From Promicromonospora sp. AC04 (lineage in GTDB: Bacteria; Actinomycetota; Actinomycetes; Actinomycetales; Cellulomonadaceae), in contig NZ_QBUG01000003.1 of NCBI RefSeq assembly GCF_003058225.1, forward strand, positions 248,001 through 312,000: a stretch of 64,000 nt of DNA, written 5' to 3'. Every line of letters starts with the position of its first letter. Positions within the stretch are counted from its first letter, which is position 1. Positions 38,604 through 46,264 of this stretch are shown piece after piece. Under the pieces are notes generated by a model. The model worked only from the letters and a program-made list of their open reading frames with translations, searched no databases and was not told the origin of the DNA. The position numbers and the translations under genes are program-made.

Positions 38604-39242
38604 TCATCTCCAGAACCTCCACCAGGGCCTGACATCCGAGGCCGCCGCCGTCGTGCGCCGCGCAGCCGCCGTCGGGCCGGCGCTCGCGGAACGCCGCGCC
38701 GCGCGGCGGGCCTGCCACCTCCGGACCTCCTCGTCCACGTCCCGCGTCGGGGTGACGATGGGCGGGCCGCCCTGAAGCTGGCGCCGAGCGTCGACGACGC
38801 GGGCGTTGAAGTCCGTGACGATCTCCCGGACGCGGACCTCCATCGCCTCCAGGTCGAGCTTGCCGTCCAGCTCGGCGGCGTCCTTGCGGAGCTGGGCCGA
38901 CGGCAGGACGCCGGTGATGTTCTCGCGCTCGATCAGGCCCTTGACCCACCAGTCGGGGTCGTGCGTGCCGCTCAGGCCGGGAATCGGCTTGCCGTGGAGG
39001 GGGAGGTTGTCGAACTCGCCGCGACGCATCGCCTGGTCGACCACCACGTCGACGTAGCGGGAGCGCTCCTCGGGGCTCATGCCGCCGGGCGACTTCTTCC
39101 CGTCGGACTCGTTCGCGTCGTCGGGCTCGGCCTCGGGGGACTCGGCCGGTTCGCCGGCGAGCTCTGCCTCCCGGTCCACGCGGTACTGCGCGGCCCGGCG
39201 GAGGGGGTCGTTGTCTGCGTCATCGCGCGATCCCGGCGCCAT
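38604..39242 (-). CDS. DUF1992 (DnaJ homologue C28-like) protein
   Basis: A 212-residue protein with a DUF1992 domain in the middle: YVDVVVDQAMRRGEFDNLPLHGKPIPGL and DPDWWVKGLIERENITG are the family hallmarks. The first 60 residues are acidic and disordered and the last 60 Arg/Ala-rich. There is no J domain (no HPD). Function is unknown; the domain is shared with eukaryotic DNAJC28 and E. coli YdiE/YhdN-type proteins only by name and motif. ATG 39242 is the only plausible start. Confidence 0.85.
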   Translation of the reverse strand: MAPGSRDDADNDPLRRAAQYRVDREAELAGEPAESPEAEPDDANESDGKKSPGGMSPEERSRYVDVVVDQAMRRGEFDNLPLHGKPIPGLSGTHDPDWWVKGLIERENITGVLPSAQLRKDAAELDGKLDLEAMEVRVREIVTDFNARVVDARRQLQGGPPIVTPTRDVDEEVRRWQARRAARRSASAGPTAAARRTTAAASDVRPWWRFWR

Positions 39243-39303
39243 GGCGTCATGTTACAACTTTCACAAGCGGCCGGGAAGAGGTGATCGGCGCCTCCCACGC
39301 GAA

Positions 39304-39714
39304 CTAGCTCAGGTGCACGTCCAGCGCGTCGACGAGCGCACGGGCGTTCTTGATCATGCTCAGCGTCTCCGCTCCGCTCAGGTAGGTCGTCCCGTAATGA
39401 GCGTTGGATTTCTCTGCGAGGACACGGGAGAGCCTCTTCGCGAGTTCTCGGCCATCGGGATTGACCGTGGCGAGAAGGTTCTCTGCTTGTGCATGGTCCT
39501 GTCCGATGGCGCAGCGCCCGAGTCGGGCTCCACAGATCGCATCAGACGCAGCAATGGCCGCCAATGCGGCCAATCCGCCGGCAACCTGTCGTTCGTCGGG
39601 CGCCTCGCCTAGGACCATCTCGCCGACCTCTTGATACTTGCGCGCTGTTGCGGCGCGTACCCGGACGTCACCGACAGTCATGGTTCGCGTTCGAGGCTGC
39701 TGGCGTGGGGTCAT
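39304..39714 (-). CDS. HEPN-domain protein, toxin of a HEPN/MNT pair
   Basis: A 136-residue, mostly helical protein. RCAIGQDH (about residues 67-74) fits the HEPN ribonuclease motif R-x4-6-H. Such proteins are RNases held in check by a cognate nucleotidyltransferase, which in studied pairs adds AMP to the toxin. The length and the DAICGARLGR helix resemble the actinobacterial SAV_6107-type HEPN group; family placement is tentative. The ATG overlaps the stop of the nucleotidyltransferase gene (ATGA), so antitoxin precedes toxin in one operon. Confidence 0.72.
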   Translation of the reverse strand: MTPRQQPRTRTMTVGDVRVRAATARKYQEVGEMVLGEAPDERQVAGGLAALAAIAASDAICGARLGRCAIGQDHAQAENLLATVNPDGRELAKRLSRVLAEKSNAHYGTTYLSGAETLSMIKNARALVDALDVHLS

Positions 39715-40340
39715 CGATGCTCCTGGAGATACGTGCGGATATCCGGCCCGGACACAGCACGAGCATCCGAGCGGAACGACTCGACGATCGGGTCCGTGAG
39801 ACGTACGGCGTCGTGTAGCCGTGCGGGCGTGGTCAAGTAGACCTGAATGGCCTGTCCGGTGGCCGCGCCGAGCTCGTGTCGGAGCTCATCGGCGAGGTTT
39901 TCGGCAACGTCGTCCATCTCGCTGACGACGACGGCTAGGTCGACGTCGGAGTCCAGCCTGGCGTCACCGCGTGCGACAGAACCGAAGATGGCAACCGTGA
40001 CCGATTGAGGATCGTCCGGACCATGTTCGGTTACAACCTTGACGACGCGCGACCGGAACTGTGTCCACGGATCGATCGCGTTGAAGGCGGCATCGATCGC
40101 GGCGAAGCCGAGATGGTCCCTGTTCAGGGCATGTGTGGTCGACGCGCCAATCCGGGACGACACGACGATTCCCTGGAGAGCGAGTCGGGAGAGGGCCAAC
40201 CGGATGCCCCCAACGGATCCTTTCCCGGCGAGTCGGTGAATCTCGGAACCGGTCAAAGGCGCTCCTGCTCGCCACAGGACGCGCAGCGCGATCGGCTCGA
40301 GCCCTGACCCGAACACATGCTCCGGGTGTGTCCAGTCCAT
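39711..40340 (-). CDS. Winged-helix plus MNT nucleotidyltransferase antitoxin
   Basis: A 209-residue protein with an N-terminal winged-helix DNA-binding domain (about 10-70, LTGSEIHRLAGKGSVGGIRLALSRL) and a C-terminal minimal nucleotidyltransferase. The NTase motif is complete: FGSVARGDARLDSDVDLAVV (GS...D-x-D). It would bind its own operator and silence the HEPN toxin, perhaps by AMPylation. ATG 40340 has AGAGGAG 5-6 nt upstream; an in-frame GTG at 40358 overlaps that SD. Two direct repeats lie in the promoter (40368-40400). Confidence 0.8.
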   Translation of the reverse strand: MDWTHPEHVFGSGLEPIALRVLWRAGAPLTGSEIHRLAGKGSVGGIRLALSRLALQGIVVSSRIGASTTHALNRDHLGFAAIDAAFNAIDPWTQFRSRVVKVVTEHGPDDPQSVTVAIFGSVARGDARLDSDVDLAVVVSEMDDVAENLADELRHELGAATGQAIQVYLTTPARLHDAVRLTDPIVESFRSDARAVSGPDIRTYLQEHR

Positions 40341-40367
40341 GATTGCTCCTCTCGACACGCCACCGCC

Positions 40368-40420
40368 GACACAATTGTATTCCTATCGACATAATTGTGT
40401 GCCTAGGCTCAGAATTATGT
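40368..40420 (-). promoter_or_regulatory. Direct-repeat operator and promoter of the HEPN/MNT operon
   Basis: Two 14-mers, CGACACAATTGTAT (about 40367-40380) and CGACATAATTGTGT (about 40387-40400), match at 12 of 14 positions with 20-bp periodicity. Each centres on an AATT dyad. A third half-like copy AGAATTATGT lies at 40411-40420. On the minus strand TACAAT (40375-40380) is a good -10 inside the first repeat. The patch is strikingly AT-rich for this genome. Confidence 0.6.
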
Positions 40421-40521
40421 GGCTCTCGCGGTGACGAAGGCGGGCAATGGCACCCCGCCGCCGGATGGGCCGGCAGGCATGATGGCCGGGTGAGTCACTC
40501 GGCCGCTTCCGGGAACGAGGC

Positions 40522-40550
40522 AACCTCTGCGTCGCCTCACCCGTGGTGGG
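40522..40550 (+). promoter_or_regulatory. ECF-type promoter motif of the sigma remnant
   Basis: AACCTCT (40522-40528), 13 bases, then CGTGGTGGG (40542-40550), ending 4 bases before ATG 40555. The same arrangement occurs before the two intact sigma-factor loci at 48381-48408 and 54253-54281. The motif is conserved although the gene behind it has collapsed. Confidence 0.6.
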
Positions 40551-40554
40551 CGGT

Positions 40555-40968
40555 ATGAACGTGGAAACAGCCGAGCAACCCGTCGTCGACCCGGCACGCG
40601 CTCGGGTGCAGGTCGTGCGGGACACCGACGCGGAGTTCGCGGCGTTCGTGGGATCGGCCGGCCCGTATGCGCGGCGCATCCTGATGAATCTGCGGATCGA
40701 CGGCTGGCGCAAGGACCGGCGTGCCTGTGTGACGGACGAAGGCGTCGTGCCGCTCCCGGTCACCGCCCTGGACGTGTCCGCAGGGACCGTCGCCTGGTCG
40801 ACCGAGGACGGCTCGGCCTACGCGATGGTGGACAGGGACGGTGCCCCGGGCGTCGTCCGGCTCGCCCGCGAGCAGGCCGCGGTCGGGATCGACGGCGACC
40901 GTATCGCCTGGACCACCCTCGGCAACAACGGAGTCGCATCGACGACGTTCGCCCGCGTGCACTGGTGA
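40555..40968 (+). pseudogene. Internally deleted sigma factor/propeller remnant
   Basis: The 137-codon frame starts like the sigma-propeller fusion at 52221-54248: DTDAEFAAFVGSAGPY equals the beginning of sigma region 2. It then jumps directly to ARRILMNLRIDGWRKDR, the end of region 2, losing about 40 codons. After WRKDRRACV it jumps again to propeller-like sequence (VSAGTVAWSTEDGSAYAM, GIDGDRIAWTTL), losing region 4, the membrane helix and most of the sensor. No core-binding or DNA-binding unit is intact. The frame has stayed open, so a peptide may still be made. Confidence 0.75.
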
Positions 40969-41022
40969 AACCCTCGCCGGCTCGTGCCGCCGTCAGGCAC
41001 CTCGGTGGGCCATGATGGCCGC

Positions 41023-42192
41023 ATGAAGGTCTCTCGTCGGTCCCACGTGCCCCCGTTCGCCGTCATGGAGGTGCTCGCCGCCGCGAACGCGCGCCGGGCC
41101 ACCGGGGCGGACGTGCTCAACCTCTGTGCGGGGGAGCCGTCCACCGGTGCGTCCGACGTCGTGCGGGAGCGAGCAATCGCGCTGCTCCGGGACGGCAACC
41201 TCGGCTACACCGAGGCGATGGGCGTCCCGGCGCTGCGCGCCGAGATCGCGGGCCACTACAAGCGCTGGTACGACGTCGACGTCGACCGGGCGCGTATCGC
41301 CGTCACCACGGGGTCGAGCGGCGGGTTCGTGCTCGCGTTCCTCGCGTCGTTCGACGTCGGCGACCGCGTGGCCCTCGCCCGGCCGGGCTACCCCGCGTAC
41401 AAGAACATCCTGTCGGCGCTGGGCTGCGAGGTCGTGGAGCTCGACTGCGGCCCCGAGACCCGCTACCAGCCCACGGTGTCGCAGCTCAACGAGGCCTACT
41501 ACGGCGGCGGGCTCGACGGCGTCATGGTCGCCTCGCCCGCGAACCCGACCGGCACGATGATCACGCCGGCCGAGCTGGCCGCGATCGCCGAGTGGTGCGC
41601 CGACCACGACGTGCGCCTGATCAGCGACGAGATCTACCACGGCATCGCGTACTCGGACGAGGTGGCGCAGGCGACGGCGGCGACGTTCGTCGGCCAGGGC
41701 GCCGTCGTCGTGAACTCGTTCTCCAAGTACTGGGCGATGACCGGCTGGCGCCTCGGCTGGCTCGTGCTGCCTGATGAGCTGGTGGGGCCCGTCGACGCCC
41801 TCGCGAGCAACGTGGCGCTCTCGCCGCCCGCGCTCGCGCAGCAGGCGGGCATCGCGGCGTTCACGCCCGAGGGATATGAGGCAGCCGCCCAGAACGTGGC
41901 CGCCTACGCGGCGTCGCGCGAGCTGCTCCTGGAGCGGCTCGGCGAGCTCGGCTGGCGGCCCGTCGCCCCCGCCGACGGCGCGTTCTACCTGTACGGCAAC
42001 ATTGCCTCGTTCGGCCTGGACTCCGTCACGTACTGCGCGCGGCTCCTTGCCGAGGCCGACGTCGCGATCACGCCCGGCACCGACTTCGACGGCGTGCACG
42101 GCGGGGACTGGGTGCGGCTGTCGTTCGCGTCGTCGTTGGACACGGTGTCGCGCGCGGTGGACCGGATCGTGGCCTGGCACAAGACGCTCTGA
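41023..42192 (+). CDS. PLP-dependent aminotransferase (class I/II)
   Basis: A 389-residue fold-type I aminotransferase. The PLP lysine lies in NSFSKYWAMTGWRLGW, the ring-stacking and phosphate residues in TTGSSGGFVLAF, and substrate/PLP contacts in ASPANPTGTMI and ISDEIYHGIAY; the C-terminal Arg is in WVRLSFASS. It is close to aspartate/aromatic aminotransferases, so the substrate stays open. ATG 41023 is used; the start lacks a strong SD. Its stop at 42192 directly abuts the stop of the convergent DUF6328 gene. Confidence 0.88.
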   Translation: MKVSRRSHVPPFAVMEVLAAANARRATGADVLNLCAGEPSTGASDVVRERAIALLRDGNLGYTEAMGVPALRAEIAGHYKRWYDVDVDRARIAVTTGSSGGFVLAFLASFDVGDRVALARPGYPAYKNILSALGCEVVELDCGPETRYQPTVSQLNEAYYGGGLDGVMVASPANPTGTMITPAELAAIAEWCADHDVRLISDEIYHGIAYSDEVAQATAATFVGQGAVVVNSFSKYWAMTGWRLGWLVLPDELVGPVDALASNVALSPPALAQQAGIAAFTPEGYEAAAQNVAAYAASRELLLERLGELGWRPVAPADGAFYLYGNIASFGLDSVTYCARLLAEADVAITPGTDFDGVHGGDWVRLSFASSLDTVSRAVDRIVAWHKTL

Positions 42193-42657
42193 TCAGCCGC
42201 GGCGGCGCAGCACCTCGGGGAGTACCACCCACACGACCGCCAGGACCACGAGCACGCAGGCGCCGGCGACCATCCCCGCCGTGCGCCCGACCACGATGTC
42301 GAAGACGAGCAGCGTCGCGCCCGTGATCACCAGGGCGAGCACACCGAGCGCGACCCGGGTGATCCGGTCGCCGAGGGTGACGATGTCGCTCTTCATCTGC
42401 TGGCGGAACAACGACCGGTGCACGCTGACCGGGGCCACGATGAGGGCCGTGGCGGTCACCGACGTCACGACGAGGGCCAGGTAGACGGTGCGCTGGTAGT
42501 CGTCGAGGTCGGCGAACCGCGACTGGAAGGGCAGCGTGAGCAGGAAGCCGGTGAGGATCTGTACGCCGGTCTGCATGACGCGCAGCTCCTGGAGGAGCTC
42601 GATCCAGTTGCGGTCGGCCCGTTCGGTCGGCGTCTCCTTGCGTCCGTCGGTCTGCAT
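42193..42657 (-). CDS. DUF6328 family membrane protein
   Basis: A 154-residue protein with the family block ERADRNWIELLQELRVMQTG followed by VQILTGFLLTLPFQSRF and four membrane helices (about 35-55, 65-85, 105-122, 128-148). The family is common in Actinobacteria and of unknown function. GGGG just upstream favours ATG 42657; ATG 42666 is 3 codons earlier. No terminator separates it from the convergent aminotransferase gene. Confidence 0.82.
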   Translation of the reverse strand: MQTDGRKETPTERADRNWIELLQELRVMQTGVQILTGFLLTLPFQSRFADLDDYQRTVYLALVVTSVTATALIVAPVSVHRSLFRQQMKSDIVTLGDRITRVALGVLALVITGATLLVFDIVVGRTAGMVAGACVLVVLAVVWVVLPEVLRRRG

Positions 42658-42812
42658 AATCCCCATTCTGACTCGGCGTCCTATTTACCGGGCGGGCACG
42701 GCAAAATTCACCCGCTCGCATCACCGCCTCCCGTGGCTCACCCCCGCCGGCCGGGAGAACATGCGGCTGGGCGGGACGCGTCTGCGTCCCCGGGATGAGG
42801 GGGCGTGCCGTA

Positions 42813-44366
42813 ATGAGTTCGAGGATGCGTGTACCACTGAGCATGGCGCTCGGGGCAGCATTGATGGTGACGGGCGTCGCCGCGACGCCGAGCGTCGCGG
42901 CGGAACCGGGCGTCGCTCCGCCGCCCGGTGTCACCGCTGGGGAGACCATGACCGAGCGGGTCGACGACGTCGTCGTCAGCGCGCGGATCTCGCTGCCGCC
43001 GGGAGGTGACGTCGTCGGATCCATCACCGGGACCCTCAGCATCACGCACAACGGGAACTCCGCGGCCATCCGGTCCGGGGAGATCACCATGGTCGACCCG
43101 GAGGACCGGACACTCGTCGGTGAGGAGTTCGTCGCATCGGGGACGGCCAATACGTGGACCTCGACCGTTCCACTGCCCACCGACGCCGCACCCGGCATCT
43201 ACGAGGTCAGCGTGGCCGCCGAGATCGACGTGACCACGGATGACGGTGTGGTCAAGGTGCCGGTCCGCACCACCGATCCGGTCTACGTGCCGTTCCGGGC
43301 CAAGCGGAACATCCCCTTGATCTGGACGTCGGCGGCGAGCGTGCCCGCGGGATCGACGATCTCGGTCTCCGGGGCCGCGAACATCAGAAGCCTGGGAACT
43401 GGCGACTATGCGCCGGCCACGGGGCAGGAGGTGAAGCTGTACTTCGACCCGTCGGGCGACGCGTCGGAGACTCTCAAGGCGACCCTCACGACGGACGCGC
43501 GCGGCTTCTTCACCACCCGGCAGAGGCCCGGCGCGTCCGGAAAATGGCGGGCAGAGATGCCGATGACCGACACCGGTGCACGTGCAGTCTGGACCCTGAC
43601 GTCCGCGGAGCGAGAGCGTGAGACCACCCTGCGGCAGGCTACGGTCCGCGCCACCCAGGACGGCTTCAGCGCGGGCGACCACCTGATGACCCACGACGTC
43701 GTGCTGGGTCTCGCTCCCGTGCAGCGTCGCGTCGACGTCGGCAGCCTCGGCTTCACAGTGGGCGGGACGTCCGGCTGGCTCAGTGCCGAGAGCCGTCGCG
43801 GTGAGGGCGCCTTCCCGGACGGGTACCGGGTGCAGCGGGAGCTGGTGCACTCCGGACTCGGCACGAGCCATGCGACGTTCACCTTCAACCCGACGCTCCC
43901 GGCGGGCATCTACGACATCGGCATCCGGGACGCAATGAAGTCCTGTTCCGCCCCGGACTGGGACGGGCTCAACGGCGGCACCAGCAACTGCACGCACGAC
44001 GTCCTGGTCGAAGACCCCACGGTGACGACCGTGGTGGTGAAGCGCGCGAGCAGCACGAGCGTCGCGGCGTCGGACACGTCGTTCACCGGGCCGAAGACCA
44101 TCACCCTGAGCGGCACGGTGAGCAAGGTGCAGCTGCTCAGCACGGGCGGCGTAGCGGACCGGCCCGCGCCGAACACGCCGGTGGAGCTCTCCTTCGATCC
44201 CGCTGGCTCGGCGGAGCCGGTCTACAAGAAGACGGTCACCACGGGATCTGACGGGACCTACACGACACCGGTCCTGACCAGCGCCTCGGGTCGGTGGATC
44301 GCGAAGTACCCCGGCACCTCTCTGCAGGCGTCCTCGTCGGCGGCGGTGACGATCACGGTGAACTAG
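42813..44366 (+). CDS. Secreted protein A of a tandem paralogue pair
   Basis: A 517-residue exported protein without a recognised family. It has a signal peptide (MSSRMRVPLSM to SVAA, about 30 residues), several beta-rich domains with WT and FDPSG...TLKATLTTDARGFFTT patterns, a Cys pair (SCSAPDW, SNCTHD), and a C-terminal beta-sandwich (VKRASSTSVAASDTSFTGPKT to AAVTITVN). Two segments, around 205 and 475, both read x-L-x-FDPxG...x-V-T-T-x-x-x-G-x-(F/Y)-x-T, typical of repeated Ig-like domains. There is no anchor. AGGGGG at 42799-42803 precedes ATG 42813. A short stem-loop (42773-42790) lies in the 5' UTR. Its paralogue follows at 44613. Confidence 0.78.
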   Translation: MSSRMRVPLSMALGAALMVTGVAATPSVAAEPGVAPPPGVTAGETMTERVDDVVVSARISLPPGGDVVGSITGTLSITHNGNSAAIRSGEITMVDPEDRTLVGEEFVASGTANTWTSTVPLPTDAAPGIYEVSVAAEIDVTTDDGVVKVPVRTTDPVYVPFRAKRNIPLIWTSAASVPAGSTISVSGAANIRSLGTGDYAPATGQEVKLYFDPSGDASETLKATLTTDARGFFTTRQRPGASGKWRAEMPMTDTGARAVWTLTSAERERETTLRQATVRATQDGFSAGDHLMTHDVVLGLAPVQRRVDVGSLGFTVGGTSGWLSAESRRGEGAFPDGYRVQRELVHSGLGTSHATFTFNPTLPAGIYDIGIRDAMKSCSAPDWDGLNGGTSNCTHDVLVEDPTVTTVVVKRASSTSVAASDTSFTGPKTITLSGTVSKVQLLSTGGVADRPAPNTPVELSFDPAGSAEPVYKKTVTTGSDGTYTTPVLTSASGRWIAKYPGTSLQASSSAAVTITVN

Positions 44367-44401
44367 CCCGTCTCGTTCGTCGAGGTCGGGCTCGGCTCGG
44401 A

Positions 44402-44477
44402 AGGTCCGCTTCCACCAAGCGATTAGGCATGCATTCGCGCGATCGAGCATGCCGAACTGCTTGGTGGAAGCGGACCT
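44402..44477. repeat. 76-nt hairpin element, copy 1
   Basis: Arms of 31 bases (44402-44432 and 44447-44477, three mismatches) close a 14-base loop ATTCGCGCGATCGA. It lies 36 bases past the stop of secreted protein A and runs into TTCTCTCT, so it can terminate transcription. Copy 2 is at 46159-46234. Confidence 0.85.
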
Positions 44478-44612
44478 TTCTCTCTGGTGGCTCGCCAGCT
44501 GTGACTGGAGTGGAGAAATCACCCAGGCAGGGGCTGTAAATCGGGCATTCGGAGGCGAGCAGGCTGGGAGGATCCCGGGGTAGCACTGGCCGGGTTAGTG
44601 GAGAGGCGTTTC

Positions 44613-46145
44613 ATGCGGGCGACGACGCGGAGAGCAGTCGGTGTCCTGACTGCACTTCTTCTCACGGCAAGTGGTCTGGTGGCCGGCGCGGTGCCGGCAA
44701 ACGCAGGCTGGGCGACGCTCACGGGGGCGAGCGGTGATGTGCTTGTCACTGCCGACGTTGTTGCCACTGATGAGACCCAGGGCCTGTATGTCCGCATGGA
44801 TCACAATGGGACAGCAATCGAATTGACCACCGCGATGGTTTCGGTGAAGGGACCCTCGGGTGACCTGGTCTACTCGCGCGAGACCTCGTTCCAGCCGAGC
44901 TCCACCGGGTGGTCGGCCACTGACTTCGATCTTCCGGAGAACCTGGAGCTCGGTAGATACCTGCTGTCGTTCGACGCGACCGTTGTCGTACAGACCGAGA
45001 CCGGGCCGGTGGACGTGCGCCTCGCGGGCACAGACGTGGTCGAGTTCTACGAGCGCATCAGACCCAGGCTGGATGACTTCCGGGCGACTCCGCAGAACAT
45101 ACCGGCGGGAGAGAAGGCCGTGGTCTCGGGCATCGCGTGGCGCGGATGGGCCATCGGGTCGAAGCCGTTGGCAGGTGAACAGGTCCAGATCTGGTTCGAT
45201 CCGAAGGGGACTGCCCCGCGCGTCTACCGTGGCACGGCAACGGTCGACTCCCGCGGCGTCTTTCAGACGACGCTGACCGCACCGTCGGACGGCACCTGGC
45301 TGGCAACGGTCCCCGCGTCCGACAGGTTCGAGAATTCTGGATGGTGGGACACCGTGCAGGAGACGCGCGTGACCGATCGGACCGCCCACTCCGGTTCGGC
45401 GGTTGCCTGGACCAAGGGCTATGCGGGCGGTGTGCGGCTGGTCGCGACCGACGTCGTCGTTGGCGTCGACCCCGTGATCGTACGGTTCGATGCGGGCGTC
45501 GTCGGCTTTGGTTGGGCACGGAGCTCGAGCCGTATGTGGATCGACAGTCGGCGCGGTGAGGGGAAGTACCCGAACGGCGTCACTCGCGATCCTTTGCTCG
45601 ACTGGCCGTCGGCTGTGCAGCCCGACAACGAGTCCGAGGCGGAGGCCCAGTCGGACCATGCACTGGTACGGATCAGTCCGCTGATGCCGGCCGGCATCTA
45701 CGACGTCGGGATGATCGACCAGATGATTGCCATCTGCACGGCGCCTCCGTCCGGAGATCGTGGCGGCTGCATCGACGGCGTCTCGGTGACTGACCGGACC
45801 ATCACCACGATGACGGTGAAGCGCGCCAGCAGCACAAGCGTTTCGGCGTCGTCGACGTCGTTCACCGGGCCGAAGACGATCACGCTCCGCGGCGCAGTGC
45901 GGAAGGTGAAGCTGATCAGCGACATCAAGGTCGCGAACCGGCTGTCGCCGAACACGCCGGTGAAGTTGTACTTCGACCCGGCCGGCTCACGCGGCCCGGT
46001 CTACAAGAAGACGGTCCGGACGGGATCCGACGGTTACTACACCACGAGGGTCGGCACGAGCATCTCGGGCCGCTGGATCGCGAAGTACCCGGGAACGGAC
46101 CTGCAGGCTCCGTCGCACTCGGCCGTGACCATCACCGTCAGGTAG
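44613..46145 (+). CDS. Secreted protein B of a tandem paralogue pair
   Basis: A 510-residue exported protein, paralogous along its length to the one at 42813-44366. Shared landmarks are IWFDPKG, DSRRGEGKYPNGV (A: ESRRGEGAFPDGY), MPAGIYDVGMIDQM (A: LPAGIYDIGIRDAM) and the nearly identical C-terminal domain VKRASSTSVSASSTSFTGPKT, VYKKTV, SGRWIAKYPGT. Signal peptide: residues 1-32 (ending ANA). GAGAGG precedes ATG 44613; an in-frame GTG at 44598 is possible. Function unknown; secreted, unanchored. Confidence 0.78.
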   Translation: MRATTRRAVGVLTALLLTASGLVAGAVPANAGWATLTGASGDVLVTADVVATDETQGLYVRMDHNGTAIELTTAMVSVKGPSGDLVYSRETSFQPSSTGWSATDFDLPENLELGRYLLSFDATVVVQTETGPVDVRLAGTDVVEFYERIRPRLDDFRATPQNIPAGEKAVVSGIAWRGWAIGSKPLAGEQVQIWFDPKGTAPRVYRGTATVDSRGVFQTTLTAPSDGTWLATVPASDRFENSGWWDTVQETRVTDRTAHSGSAVAWTKGYAGGVRLVATDVVVGVDPVIVRFDAGVVGFGWARSSSRMWIDSRRGEGKYPNGVTRDPLLDWPSAVQPDNESEAEAQSDHALVRISPLMPAGIYDVGMIDQMIAICTAPPSGDRGGCIDGVSVTDRTITTMTVKRASSTSVSASSTSFTGPKTITLRGAVRKVKLISDIKVANRLSPNTPVKLYFDPAGSRGPVYKKTVRTGSDGYYTTRVGTSISGRWIAKYPGTDLQAPSHSAVTITVR

Positions 46146-46158
46146 CCGCCGCCTCGAA

Positions 46159-46234
46159 AGGTCCGCTTCCACCAAGCGGTTCGGCATGCATTCGCGCGAT
46201 AGAGCATGCCGAACTGCTTGGTGGAAGCGGACCT
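46159..46234. repeat. 76-nt hairpin element, copy 2
   Basis: Same element as at 44402-44477, arms 46159-46189 and 46204-46234, loop ATTCGCGCGATAGA. Only one position of the 31-bp stem is unpaired, and that can form G-U. It starts 14 bases after the stop of secreted protein B. Confidence 0.87.
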
Positions 46235-46264
46235 CTCTGAGCGGCCGCCCACGGACGTCGAACG

